A stretch of DNA of 64,000 nt from Margaritispora aquatica (taxonomy: Eukaryota > Ascomycota > Leotiomycetes > Helotiales > Discinellaceae): NCBI GenBank assembly GCA_007644065.1, contig VJWN01000024.1, forward strand, positions 323,902 through 387,901. Reading direction: 5' to 3'. The translations under genes were made by a program, and so were the position numbers. Shown here piece by piece: positions 37,080 through 49,050 of this stretch. How positions within the stretch are numbered: position 1 is the stretch's first letter; every line of letters begins with the position of its first letter. The notes below the pieces were generated by a model. That model saw only the letters and a list, made by a program, of their open reading frames with translations. It ran no database searches and was not told where the DNA came from.

Positions 37080-38257
37080 GATGGACAAAATATCGCACCT
37101 CCAATGCTCGTCATCCCACCTTTCATCTTCATCTTTGTGTGCATATCCGTGTCCATGTTCATGTCCACCTCTATCTGTCCGGCACCGGCACTGCTATTTT
37201 TCCCACGGAGGTAGGGTATTGCCAAGATATGCAAGTCATGCAAGTCATGCTCTGGTAACACCCCACCTATCTTAATCTTAACGCCGAGTATACATCAGAT
37301 TGTAAATCTCAAGTAAGTATCTACCTCATTACATCTTTATACCTCTACATACACATACACCTACCTTACTGATCACGACATCCCATCTACTTGCCTCAAC
37401 TCTCAACTCTCCACTCTACAGCCCATAACCTACACCCAGCACACATCACGCAACACCAAACATCCAAACCAACCCAAAGTCTTTTCAGAAATCTAGACAC
37501 TCCCATCCCCCTATCCCATTACTATCTAAAGCACAGAGTCAGGTGCAAGAAAGCTTTTTCCGAAAGTCCCAAAATCCAGAGTTCAAAGTCCAGAGTTCCA
37601 AAGTCCAAGCTACCTAAAGAAAGGCCCAGAACTCACCTGACTCTGTCTACATCAACACCCACTATCCACCTCGCCTTTCCACCTCGCCTATCTATCCCAG
37701 ACGCATTCCAGACCTCTTCCGTGGGACTTGGCATTACCCTACCGAAGCTAAGGTACAGCCGTCATTCACCGACCGAACCGAACTGAACTAGACGGATGAC
37801 GATTGGAACAAAAACCAAAACTAGGATAAGGAAGAGCCTTGCTGCTAGCTGGTAGGTTCTCACGACATCGTACGTAAGATCTTACAAGTTCCTTGTATTT
37901 GTATTTGTACTTTGTACTTTGTACTTGGGAAAATAGAGTACCTAGGTGACAAAATACGTCTCGTCACCGCCAAAAGAATCTGAATTTTACCTATAATCAA
38001 CGAAACAAATCTATAATAAATTATTTTCCAACTCAAAACCTATACCAGAGCTCTTCAATTCTCGTTACCTAGATCTCCAATTTTTTTTTTTAATTTTGTT
38101 AATATATCTATACCTCTATCCTTCTATCATTGTTGTCGATCTTTTAAAAGTATAGATAGAGGCTTTTGATGTTCGTTCTCCTTCCCTCGGTCATTGGAAG
38201 ACTAAAAAGGTAGTTTTGCGGTGAACACTTATTTTGTCACCCGCGTGGTAGGAAGTC

Positions 38258-38298
38258 GTGAGTGAGTGAGTGAGTGAGTGAGTGAGTGAGTGAGTGAG
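38258..38298. repeat. (GTGA)n microsatellite
   Basis: About ten perfect tetranucleotide units (GTGA/GAGT), uninterrupted, in the long gene-free region. Confidence 0.9.
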
Positions 38299-38531
38299 CC
38301 TGACTTGATTTGACTTTGATCTCAAGGCTTCATGCTCGGTGACAAAACAAAACACAACACAAGAATAGAACAGAACTTGGAAAGCAAGGAAACGTAACGA
38401 AAGGCGGGAGAACCCTACCTCACCTACCTACCTGACGAGACTTGGCTTGCCTTGCATGCATGACTTGACGCTCACCTGACTGACTTACTTACCTACTGTC
38501 TCGGTTCTAAGGTAAGGAAGGTATCCAGGGT

Positions 38532-38576
38532 ATCCATCCCATCCATCCCATCCATCCCATCCATCCCATCCATCCC
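38532..38576. repeat. 9-mer tandem array (ATCCATCCC)5
   Basis: Five exact copies of ATCCATCCC in a row, next to CTTACCTAC-type simple sequence. Confidence 0.9.
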
Positions 38577-40046
38577 ACTCTTCTCATAAGGTAAGGTACC
38601 CGACGACACAGTTCACAGTCACAAACAAAGACAAAGACGCAGACACGCAAACAAAGACTCAAACTCAAGGTTTCGTTCGCAACGAGAATTATTATTGTTT
38701 TATTTTATTTAGGGGGTTTTTGTTTGGTTTTTGTTCTGCTTCCTCTCCGCGCTCTCCTCTGCTCTCCCTCAATGTCAGTCTGGGAAGCTGACCTCACAAG
38801 GTATCTATGCTAAGTAGGTAGGTAGGCAGGGCTGGCTGGCCATGGAAACCGTATGACACGCTCGCCTATTCACTCATTCAATGCTACTGCTCTCTCCCCA
38901 ACCCCTCTCTCCCCCACAGGTTCTATGGCAGGTTACCAGCATCCGAATATCGAAAATCAAGCTTGCTCTCCTGCTTGCCATCATCGCATAGGCAGGCAGG
39001 TAGGCACTACCACTCCATCACCAACACCACCACCACCTATCCACGCATCAGACCTCCCTCCACCACCTATCCATCGAGCAATTTCAGGTTCAACCACTGT
39101 AACGCAGAAGAATGACAAGGCAGCATAGAATAAGATATGGAGGAGGAACAAAGAGAGAGAGAAAGACAGACCACCATGAACCATCCGACCGATCAACCAG
39201 CTAGCCAGCCGACTACCTCAGCTAGGAATGTAGGTAAGAGAGAGCCAACGAGGCAAAGCAAGAAAACCATCACCACATACACCCATTCGCTTGCTTGCTT
39301 GCCAGCCAGCCAGATCCAACCATCCCAAACCAAACGCCTGTCAGCCTGCCATCCAGCCAGCCTGCCAGCCCATGTGTGTGTGTCTTGTGATCACACTGAT
39401 TCCCTTCCAGTCCGATTAGGAGTTCATTTTTCGCCTGGCATCTCATCTATTCATACACATTCTACAATTGTGCTATTTTTTTTCTTTTTGCCACCAACCA
39501 TCCCTCGTACGGTTTTTTTGTCTCTCGCAAGCTCTCATTCATTCCAAAGTGGCAATAGGAAGGGTTGTGATGAATGATTAGCATGAAGCTAAGTAATGTA
39601 TAGATACCACAGAAGAGAAAATGCTAAAGCACAATGCCATAGTATGGATGACCAAGATCAAGATCAAAAAACCATGCTTTGTTGCTTGCAAATTATCCAT
39701 AACTCTCTGATCTGCAGCACCCATTTACTTTGCTTCACTCCATCATCCCCTCAATTCGAATTTGGTCTTCAAAAGAGCGGGCAGACAATCTAAATGTTCC
39801 TGATGTAGCATTGCATCCATTCCAGTCGGAACAAAAGACCTCTCGCCGATGAAATAGCCTGGTGGAGAATGTGCGTGGCGTTTTTGGTGAAAAAAGGTTC
39901 AAGGAGAACGCAAATATGCGTGTAATCTACAGTAGTGTTGGTGATTTTGGGGGCGGATGCAAAGAGTATAATACAGTTCGGAGTGTATTAGTTGATGGTT
40001 CGAAGGGTTGCCAGGGAAAAACACAGTTGTTCAGAGCTCAACTGAT

Positions 40047-42976
40047 TTATTCCTCCTCAGAATCGGATTCATCGCCACTGGTCTCTGGGTCTTGATGCTC
40101 GACAGCTGTGAAGGACGTTAGTAAAACCAACACACAATGTAGAAATTATTTATACATACTGGGGATGACAGGATCTTGAGATTGCGAACCAGACTTGAAG
40201 GACTGAAGAGTGGCTTCAAGTTGAGTAATGCTACGATCTTGCTCAGTCTTGCTCATTGGCTTGTTCTTCTTCTTTGGCATTGGGCGAGCAAGTTCTGGAC
40301 TATTACGGGTTGCCTCCTGAAGCGCTTGTGCAAGACCAGCCCTAACCTCAGGCGCATGATCCATGACCAAATCGTAAATCTTCCAAAGGACATCTGTACT
40401 GATGATATCGATATCGAGTTCGAATTGACCGTCATTATCAGACTGAGATAAGTTAGTAGAAGCTCCGAGGCAAGATAAAAGGAGCGCATGGAATACTTAC
40501 ATCGAGAGAACCTAGATCGACTCGGATCCAATCCAGAACCTGGCCTGTGAGCTCATCATTCAGAGAGTTGAGTCCACTGGAAATGACCTCCTTCTCCAAA
40601 GTGCCCATGAATCGGTTCGATTTTTTTTCTTTCTTGATGTGACTCTGTCTCTTTGGAGGAGGTGCCTTCTTTGGTTTGGGAGCCTTGGCTTTCTTGACCG
40701 GCTTCTTAGTGACCTGTTTCTCTGCTTCGGTAACACTGTTCTGGACAATGACAACCATTTGCTGTTGCATTGAGATGAGGCTTGGGTTGGGAGGATTTGC
40801 ACCCATTAAAGTGATGAGCTTAGACTGTTCTTCAACAAGTCGACTTCTGGCTGCGTTCAATGTGTTAACAGCTTCTGTATCTACAACTTCTTCCTCCTCC
40901 TCCTCTTCCTCCTCATCGGACTCGGGAGATTCGGCGGGGCTGGCAATAGTGGGAGCATGTTGTAAGATATATTGATCCTTCTTGGCCCATTGCTCATCGT
41001 AGAGATCTTCGAGCTGGTGACCCCAAGCATTCACAATGTTGCCAGGAGGATTAAACTTGAAACAGTTTGATAGCATCAAACGCATATCCTTATCGAAGTC
41101 TGCAGAATTTTGGTAACTGCCCTCCTTGAGCTTTCTGGAGATTGTCGACAAATCCATGGGTCTCTTAATAACGCTGAAGTAGTTAGGAATGCTGAGAGCA
41201 ACAGGATCAACAGGCTTTGAGAATGCCATAACAAAAGAACCATGCTTGGCCTTGTTGAATTCGGCAAGCACTTCCTCGCAGAATCTGAGTTCGGTTGCGA
41301 TTTTCTTGTTCTTGGGGCGAACAGTGTATGGCAGGTCCTTGTTCTTTGGAGGAACAATATCACGCTTTGGTCTATTCATGACAGAACCACGACGAGCTTG
41401 TGGAACTCCACCTGGCGCAACAGCATATGCTTGAGAGGCCTCGGCAACAACGGAACCAGCGTGTGAAGGACTATCGGATTGTTTTCTCGATGCCGCGGCT
41501 GGAGCACGAGCTGCAGCACCTGAGCTTGGTCGCTTCTTCTTGTCTTTCTTTACAGCAAGACCTGGGGGTGCCGAGAGGCTGTTGACTTTCGAGATAATCA
41601 TCTTCCGTACATCATCAGCTTGCTTTGAGACGGCATGGATGGGTCCATTGAATGCCACAGCATTCTCGTAGATGAGCAGAGCATCAGCCCTGACCTCATC
41701 AAAGTTCCGATAACGCGAAGCTGTCACCTTATTTTCCATAGTGCGAAGATCCATAGGCTTAGGAACTCTTGCCAAGTATGATGCTGCAAGATCGGGCCAC
41801 AATTCAGCAACAGGTGCCTTGAAGGCTTTACCATTTCCTCGCACAGCCATGTTTCTCAGCGACTTTGCCAAATCGTGTGCCTGTTGGTCCGTGATTGTAG
41901 TTGTTCGAGGCTCTGGAGCTGCATTACCACCATTAGTAGAAGACTCGGCAGGATGATTGTTTGACGACTCGTCAGTCTTGGCGCGCTTTGCTGATGGCTC
42001 CTCCATTTCGTCATCCTCGCGCTCCCGGGCAATCTTGACTGATGGAGCGTCAACCATTGGTGTATCGCCAAAGATGGAAGGAATATCCTCAATTGCGCCA
42101 TTGGGTTCGTGGTCGATCTCCATTGCGCCTAGATCGAAAGATTCCCCGCGCGTCTTTTCTTCCTCCTTGGGTGTAGGTAAATCACCAGCAGGTGATGCAG
42201 AAGTCAATTGTTCTGTGTTAATATTCGCGGGCGCAACGGATTGCTCGATGGTCGCGGTGGAAGGAGATTGTGGTTCGATCTTGTTTTCGATTTTTGCAGG
42301 CGCAGATTTTTGTTTGGTTTCGTTCAACGCAACAGGAGGAGATTCGCTTTTGTTGGCAGCCTTGTCGGGTTCTTGCGAAGTCGGTCGAACTGGATCCTCG
42401 TCACCCAAAGTTGAATCGGTGTTCCTCAAATCTGAATCTTGCGCCTGAACAACTGCTGGAACAGAAGAAGTTGCAGCGGAATCTTCAACGGCAGCATCAA
42501 TCGCAGCTTCAGCAGCAGAAGATCCCACGCTTTCAATATTTTGCGCCTGTTCAGGAGATGTTGCTAACGGTGCTTCGCTGGTTGATGTATTTGTATCGAA
42601 CAATTGCGGAGAACTGGGAGACTTTTCTGTTGCTTCGGAGTCGACGGGAGCATCAGGTAATGTAATGGATTGATTCGCGGAGAACGCACTCAGGTTGGCA
42701 GAACCATTCACTTCAACTTCAGTATCAGGCGCAATATCCCCTGCCACGAGTTCATTTGGATCAGAAGCAGCGATAGCATCATCGGTCTCCGAAAATCTAC
42801 AAAAATTGAATTGATAAATAAGTGTACAATGCAAAGGAATAACAATGGTAGGAAATGCGAGGCAAGACTCACCCGTTGATATCTGAATCCAAAGCCATCT
42901 TGTCAGATGATGGAACGGGCTGTTTCTTCTGCTCGAATGCGACCCCATCTGCAACTTGAGACGACATAACTGCCAT
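40047..42976 (-). CDS. BDF1: Double-bromodomain BET protein Bdf1
   Basis: Nuclear reader of acetylated histones, linked to TFIID and SWR1. Exons 42976-42873, 42796-40501, 40442-40160 and 40105-40047; 913 residues. A long Ser/Ala/Glu/Pro-rich acidic N-terminus precedes bromodomain 1 at about 345-440 (GKAFKAPVAELWP, KPMDLRTME, then NAVAFNGP with the acetyl-lysine Asn). Bromodomain 2 is at about 535-630 (ELRFCEEVL, KRPMDLSTI, CFKFNPPGN). A run of glutamates at about 660-675 and a basic Lys/Pro segment (KKPVKKAKAPKPKKAPPPKR) follow, then the NET domain at about 760-840, which spans the exon 2/3 junction (DLGSLDSDNDGQFELDIDI). The protein ends DESDSEEE. The TAA stop lies within AATAAA. An alternative start is the ATG at 42967, three codons on (MSSQVAD). 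Confidence 0.93.
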
Positions 42977-44052
42977 CAACAAACGGACCTCTAGAAGAGG
43001 CGACGCCTTGAACTGTAGGAGAAGGAAGCTTGCGCGTCAGTAATTGATAGCGAAGCGACAGCCAGCAATTGAGCTTTAGTAAGTGACGCGACACCAATGA
43101 CTTCGGTCGCGATTACCCAAGGAATGTGATGATCGAGGGCGCCAACAATGATGCGCTTGTGGTGGTAAGTATCGCAGCCTTGTACGAAAAATTATTGATG
43201 GCTAGCCTTGCGACAGAAACTCGGGGATTGGTCAGTTGTCGCGAAATTCGAGAAGCGCGTCGAAGGTAAAGAATTCAAAAAATCTGGATAGGTGCAAGTG
43301 AATGCGCCAGCGAGATTTTGCGAACGTGAATTGATCAAGCTTGTTGTTGATGACACGCGACGAGATCTGAGACCAGAAGGCGAAGTGCGAAAAAAGTCGC
43401 GTCGGTTCGATGGGTGAATCGTGCGAAGGTACACCTAGCAAAAGAGACCCAAATATACACGAGGCGTGATGCGACGATCAACAAAACAAAAAGGATCGGA
43501 AATCGCAATGGAAGCTGAATGCCGTCCTTTAAATAGGGTTTGATGACGTTTCGATGGAAGTTTTGGTGGCGACCGTGTGGGTGACTCTTTAGTTATAAAA
43601 GGAAAAGTCGTGATGTCGTTGGTGGTAGAAGGGGATTTTCCGACAGAAAAGTTGCAGGTGGAATGTGTACCTATGAAGTGGGAGTTTTGTGAGTGGGAAG
43701 TAAGGTAGTAAGGTAGTAAGTAGTAAGTGGATGTGGATTTCGTATGGTGGCCGGAGCTTGGGTCGTCTTTGGCCGTTGGGGGGTGGTCGTGAAAAAAGGG
43801 AAGGGTTGGGATGGCTGGATGAGGGGGGGGTGAAAGGTCAGCGACGAATGATATGAGGCCAAAGTTTTCAAGATCAGAGTCGGGAAAGGTTTTTAAAGAT
43901 TGCGAGGGACGACCGTGAAATAGATGCGCTCGTTAGTTTTGACGCTAAGGAACCCCGGTTCCCGCATGAGAGTTATGATTGGTTGATGATCCAAGGAAGT
44001 GGGGCTGGGTTTCAAAAAAGGCCCCAGCTTTTAAATTTCAATCCAGACGGAG

Positions 44053-44097
44053 CCAGACAAGCCAGACAAGCCAGACAAGCCAGACAAGCCAGACAAG
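44053..44097. repeat. 9-mer tandem array (CCAGACAAG)5
   Basis: Five exact copies of CCAGACAAG, in the divergent region between BDF1 and the UTP5-like gene. In one frame it would encode Arg-Gln-Ala repeats, which makes a spurious ORF at 43983-44177. Confidence 0.9.
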
Positions 44098-44336
44098 CTA
44101 GACCAAAGAAGAGAAGCGAAGAGAGAACGGATCTGGAGAGAGTCACCGTCACTATTATTTTATCGTTGATCTCATAGCCTGAAGATTTCTTGGTCTAGAG
44201 ATGAGGACACTTTGCTACCAAGACATATCATGACAAGATGACAAGATTTTGTATCTTGAAATAAATCCCACTAACAACTATACCACGACGACAGGTAGCT
44301 CCTTGAATAATGCAGGTTATATCATAGACAGCTCAT

Positions 44337-44354
44337 ATGGCATGCGCATGCCAT
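44337..44354. promoter_or_regulatory. Perfect 18-bp palindrome
   Basis: ATGGCATGCGCATGCCAT is its own reverse complement over 18 bases, with no spacer. It could be a dimeric transcription-factor site or a cruciform-prone element. It lies about 1.0 kb from the UTP5-like start and 1.4 kb from the BDF1 start. No known factor can be assigned. Confidence 0.45.
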
Positions 44355-45352
44355 GAGTCGTTTGTGACTCTCATGCATATCTTGCTTGGCTCGCCTCTTC
44401 GGAAAGCCGTTGCATCAAGAGAGGCATGTCCTTCCAAACACATTTGCCACAACCACCATTCAAACACATAAGTAATGGTATGAAAATGCAACTTGCAACT
44501 ATAGGCGTATCAAATATCAAATATCAAATATCAAATAGTAATAACATGATGATAAATAAATGAAGCCGGGTCCATACTAAATCAATTATGGCTCCTCCAT
44601 CCATCCCTTGGACTTGAAAGGACGACGAAAAATACAAACAGCGCATTGCAAAGAATATAATTCAATGAAGTCAAAATGAATCGAAACCAAAGTAACGAGT
44701 GCAGTAGACACATAACAGCAAATAGGTGAGAGATCTTGAAACTTCAAGTAGTATATGTTAAATCCTCCGAATCTTCCTCATGACAAGAAAGAAAAGATTG
44801 TGTTGTATGTCTCAAGAAAAACATAGAGAGCAAAGCAGCTTGTTGCACCCCAAGTAAGAGTACTGAGGTGAGAACATGTTCTTCGAAGTTCTTCGAAAAC
44901 TCACTCGAGTATTTCCAAAGCACATTCGAGAATTCTTTCTCTTCAAATATCTCCCCCAATGTGTGACGACCAAACTGCACACTTTGATTGTGTGATGAGT
45001 GATGTGATTGTGGTGAACGAGTGTCCAAGTCCAGGGTGCACTTTGCCCAGCCCAGCCGCTAGTCGGATTGCGCTAGGCACTTTCGGGTAGATAGAGAGAA
45101 AAAAAGTTTCAGAACTCTGATAGCTTCAAGATTTACTGTTCCAACAATCCAATACTACTGCACCATTCACGAAATTGAGGAGGGGTTGTGCAATTGAAGT
45201 TGGAATTTCGTCACAGCCAATACACGGAAGAACACTGCAATTTTCCTGCTCGCCCAGTCCTAAGGTCCTAATAGACAAGATCAGAATCACAGCCTGTCAC
45301 TAAATCAATCTTCTGCACAAGCATCTTCCAAACGCACACATCCACAGCAAAA

Positions 45353-46543
45353 ATGTCTACAAAGCGGAAATTCACACAGAAGCTCGGCCAGCCTACGATC
45401 AAGCCCAGCGCAAAGATTTTCGCAAAGTCAAACACAGACGAGTCGAAAGCAGTGGTGTCTGGAGGCGGATGGAGCAACCCGACCAAGCCCGCCAATCCAA
45501 ACGGTGCGATAGAAACAATCGATATTTCCAGCGATTCAGAAGCAGCAGAGGAAGAGAGGGACTCGGATTCAGAGGAGGAGAAGTCGGCAGCAGGTGAGGA
45601 TGTCGCGATGGATGATGTAGCGGAGGGGCAAGACGAGAACGAAGAAACTGCGGAACCATCATTTGGAGAACTGGTGCGAGCAAATGCCTCGGAACCCATT
45701 GATGTGGCTGGTGCGTTTGAAGAGCAAGCCGTCGCATTCCCCAAAGGCTCGCAGATACAAGCACCCTCTGGCGCATCGCTCGGAACAGTCCTCACGCAAG
45801 CCTTAAAGACGAACGATGTCAACCTACTCGAATCCTGTCTGCATACCACTGAAACTAGCACCATCCGCGCGACAATCCAGCGTCTCGAGTCACCACTTGC
45901 AGGAACCCTACTCCAGAAGCTCGCAGATCGTTTACATAGGAGACCTGGACGGGCTGGCAGTCTGATGGTATGGATTCAATGGACGCTGATCACACACGGT
46001 GGGTACTTGGCAACACAGCGAGACTTGATGAAGAAGCTTGCGGAGCTCAACAAGGTTATTGATGGACGAGCAAAGGGTCTACAGCCTCTCTTGACACTGA
46101 AGGGAAAACTGGACATGCTGGAGGCTCAGATTGAGTTGAGGAGAAGCATGCAAGACCAACGCCGACGAATGGACGACGATGACGACGACGAGGGAGTGAT
46201 TTATGTCGAAGACGAAGACAGCGATGAGGAAGGTGGCGCGAAGGGTCTCACTAACGGGGCCATGGATCTTTCGGACATCGAAAGCGAGATTTCCGAAGAC
46301 ATGCCCACCACCAACGGCATAGTAGCCGACTCCGACGACGAGGAAGAGGCTGATAGCAGCGATGATGATGGAGGACTGCTAGACGACGAGGCCGAAGAGA
46401 CAGACGCTGATTCTGGAGACGAGGAGGAGGTTGACCATGATGATCAAGACTCCCAAGGCGAGGACGACGAGAGTGATGATGGAGCTGCCGCTGCACCACC
46501 CGCCAAGATGTCGAGGACGGGTCTGTCTTCTAAGCGGAGATGA
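45353..46543 (+). CDS. Utp12-domain small-subunit processome protein, Utp5-like
   Basis: Nucleolar; Utp5 is part of the t-UTP/UtpA complex needed for 18S pre-rRNA transcription and processing. Single exon, 396 residues. The N-terminus (KRKFTQKLGQPTIKPS) is basic, followed by a Ser/Asp/Glu-rich stretch. The Utp12 C-terminal-type domain is at about residues 140-250: LGTVLTQALKTNDVNLLESCL, then STIRATIQRLESPLAGTLLQ and GSLMVWIQWTLITHGGYLAT. A coiled segment (LDMLEAQIELRRSMQDQRRR) precedes a very acidic Asp/Glu/Ser tail from about 270 to 385. Yeast Utp5 and human WDR43 carry an N-terminal WD40 propeller; none is present here, and the sequence directly upstream has no coding frame for one. It is either a propeller-less member or a distinct Utp12-domain protein. 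Confidence 0.72.
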   Translation: MSTKRKFTQKLGQPTIKPSAKIFAKSNTDESKAVVSGGGWSNPTKPANPNGAIETIDISSDSEAAEEERDSDSEEEKSAAGEDVAMDDVAEGQDENEETAEPSFGELVRANASEPIDVAGAFEEQAVAFPKGSQIQAPSGASLGTVLTQALKTNDVNLLESCLHTTETSTIRATIQRLESPLAGTLLQKLADRLHRRPGRAGSLMVWIQWTLITHGGYLATQRDLMKKLAELNKVIDGRAKGLQPLLTLKGKLDMLEAQIELRRSMQDQRRRMDDDDDDEGVIYVEDEDSDEEGGAKGLTNGAMDLSDIESEISEDMPTTNGIVADSDDEEEADSSDDDGGLLDDEAEETDADSGDEEEVDHDDQDSQGEDDESDDGAAAAPPAKMSRTGLSSKRR

Positions 46544-46650
46544 AGCGTGGGCGATGGTTTGAATCGGTAACAAAAATGGGAAAAGGGATGGCATTGGCGT
46601 CGCAGCATCATGGGTCGGCGTTCGTTTTCTGTTTGATACATGGATATGAT

Positions 46651-46675
46651 GGTGGTGGTGGTGGTGGTGGTGGTG
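46651..46675. repeat. (GGT)8 microsatellite
   Basis: Eight perfect GGT units about 110 bases after the UTP5-like stop codon, so probably in its 3' UTR or just beyond. Confidence 0.9.
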
Positions 46676-47076
46676 AGAAACACCAAATAGGTGGGATGCG
46701 ATGAGGTCTCTACGCCATCATCTACCTATCTTAGAAAGCAAAGATTGTTCTTACTTTGAACGGCTACTACTTTGTATGGGTATAATAGACCGAAAGAAAT
46801 CCTAAGGTAGAAATGCCAGATTACTTTCTTCTTCGCGATGCCAAGTCTCGTGTACCAGTAGATCAAATCATTGGTTCTTGAGGCGAACTCCTGTCTTGGC
46901 CTCCTGAGCACACATCTCTTCCCTAGCTTGTACTTGGGTACTTTGTTCTGCTAGTTTTTTTTCCTCCTCTTCACTAACTACTACCTTACTTACCCTAGTC
47001 ACATCTCCTTCACAGTAGCCTCCTACCTATCTCCAATCCGCTCCCAACCTGCGGGGTACTGGTCTTCTTTCCTCTT

Positions 47077-47089
47077 CCCCCCCCCCCCC
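47077..47089. repeat. C13 homopolymer
   Basis: Thirteen cytosines in a row; prone to sequencing error and slippage. Confidence 0.85.
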
Positions 47090-48020
47090 ATCACCAAGGT
47101 AAGGTAGTAGTAGTAACTCACCGCACACACCTACAACGCACTCTGTAACGTAGGCAAGGTAAAGCAACTTCGTAAGCACAATAGAAGCACCGCGTCCGTT
47201 GACATCTTTGAATCAATTACCTCACGTCCTCTCCATGACATGCATATCGCGCTTACCATGATTCTGGTATCTAACTACAAACACACATGCTAACCTTATC
47301 AATCGAAGGATTACCTGTGAACGGGACGGATGCGACGATGCATGCATCACTCCCTGCTCGATCACGGGGAATTCGACCTTGGGGTGTTCAAACTCATAGA
47401 CATAGACGTCGTTGCTTGAATCACTTGTGTAAACTCGCTCTCTATACATATACGTGCATAGAGAGAGAACCGAGTCCGTCGGTATGTTTTAGGCGAACAT
47501 GTGAACATCGGCGGTGAGGTGGACGAGAGTGAGTGAGTGAATGAGTGAGTGAATCGATCCAAGCAACAGCAAGTCCGTGGATGGCTGGATGGATGGATAG
47601 ATGGATGGGATGGACGGAAGGATATAAGGTTGACAAGAACGGGTGTCGTCTTCCGCCTTGCTTCTTCTGCAGTTCAGTATGTACCTACGACTCCATGTCT
47701 CCCATTTGCTAGGTCTAGTGCTTGCTCTCACCCCGCATAAGCTAGAAACATGGCATCGTACATGGCAGTGTTAAGACCCAGGATGAGTGAGTAAAGGGTG
47801 ATGAGATGAAAACACCGGACAGAAAGATGATCCGGACCTAACATTCATTTTGCGATGCATGGGAAAACCTCCACTTCTTCTTCGATAAAAGCAGCAGAGG
47901 TCAGGGAGAATCTGAAATAGATGGAGAAATTTTAGCTTGGCTCTCGACATGTTGATAATGAGTGGAAATGGCAAAAGTGACGTGCGGAGTGGGCATGGCG
48001 GTTTCGAAACACGCACTTCT

Positions 48021-48023
<3 letters not shown>

Positions 48024-48056
<33 letters not shown>
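48024..48056. repeat. (GA)16 microsatellite
   Basis: Uninterrupted GA dinucleotide run of 33 bases. Confidence 0.9.
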
Positions 48057-48058
<2 letters not shown>

Positions 48059-48460
48059 CCCCAAAAGAAGTCCAACCCACACTCCATTTCCCACTCCACT
48101 CCGCGTTGAAGGATAATAATTGTTACCGACATCCAACCCCCAAGCCCTTGTCCTCGACCTACCTTACCTACCTTACCCAGCACAGTCCTGCCCTGTCCAG
48201 TCCAGTCCTGTCTTGTTCAGCACTCGAGTCGAGTCGAGGATCGAGGACGGACCATTTCCACTCCACTTTTTCGTACACGCGCCACGAACCAGCGACGAAT
48301 AGCTGACGACGACACCGCAAAATCATCTTTCATGCCTCTGTCCATATCTCCTCAGTCATCATCTCTCTCGCTCTTTCTCTCTCTTTCAATTTCAATTTAA
48401 CCGTCTTAATCCCATCCCATCCCCTTCCCATCTCATGTCCTTGTGATTCTAACCATTTAT

Positions 48461-48505
48461 TTTCCTTTCCTTTCCTTTCCTTTCCTTTCCTTTCCTTTCC
48501 TTTCC
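48461..48505. repeat. (TTTCC)9 microsatellite
   Basis: Nine exact TTTCC units, followed by imperfect copies, within a long pyrimidine-rich tract. Confidence 0.9.
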
Positions 48506-49050
48506 TTTTCTTTCCTTCTGCTGCACTCATCGCATCCCATTCTCTCGCAACAAACACACAAACGCATGATCGATTGAACGGGATACCTCGATCAAAGATC
48601 ACTCGCATCTGAAGTCTTGGGAGTTGGGATCGATATATACAGACGGTCGATCATTAACCTTTTATACGACCGAAACGAAAAAGCCACAGCGGTACCCGAG
48701 AGAGTTTACACGACAGACGGCACACACTCTCTCTCTCTCTCACACGCAAAGAAACGATCTCTTGGCACTTGGCATCGTCCTTCCCCATCCACAGAATCAA
48801 TCGCCAAGCACGCCAAGTCTTGGCATCGGAGACTTCTCGAACAACAACAGTCCTCGCTTGTTCTCTTGGCTTTACCTGGTCTTGGCTTCGAGATTTGGAT
48901 TTCGAATATCGACTAAGGCACACTTCCATCGTGTTTATCTAACATAGTTACTATATACAAATAGTTTCGAGTATCTATCAGTGATAGAGTCTATCAATCC
49001 ACGCACCAACCCCACTTATGGTGCTTCTCCCCTTTCACTCCCCTTCCTCC

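Larger units (their letters stand above)
36556..40046. other. 3.5-kb repeat-rich intergenic region without genes
   Basis: No convincing gene in 3.5 kb. It is dense in simple sequence: GGCAA repeats (about 36720-36745), a purine-rich tract (36880-36965), a 7-mer array at 37045, GTGA repeats at 38258, a 9-mer array at 38532, and many CTTACCTACC/CCAGCCAG motifs (38400-38520, 39200-39370). ORFs such as 37391-37786 and 39137-39577 are low-complexity products of these repeats. It may contain a long leader of the 2EXR gene (minus) or a non-coding transcript; I cannot tell. Confidence 0.5.
42977..45352. other. 2.4-kb divergent region between BDF1 and the UTP5-like gene
   Basis: Two start codons face away from each other across 2.4 kb, so both promoters lie here. 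It includes the 9-mer array at 44053, a perfect palindrome at 44337, and ATCAAAT repeats at about 44510. The ORF at 44744-45028 (minus, 94 codons) has no domain or context and is not called a gene. Confidence 0.5.

Noticed and set aside
37391..37786. 131-codon plus-strand ORF
   Set aside because: Composition follows C/A-rich simple sequence. No domain, and it lies in a repeat-rich spacer.
41957..42448. 163-codon plus-strand ORF inside BDF1
   Set aside because: Antisense shadow of the low-complexity N-terminal half of BDF1.
37045..44097. Tandem short repeats considered as a CRISPR-like array
   Set aside because: Units are 4-9 bases, head-to-tail with no spacers, in a eukaryotic genome.
44744..45028. 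94-codon minus-strand ORF in the BDF1 / UTP5-like divergent region
   Set aside because: No recognisable domain or upstream features. I could not distinguish it from chance.
45268..45864. 198-codon minus-strand ORF over the UTP5-like gene start
   Set aside because: Antisense of an acidic Ser/Asp-rich coding region, which gives Ser-rich translation by composition alone.
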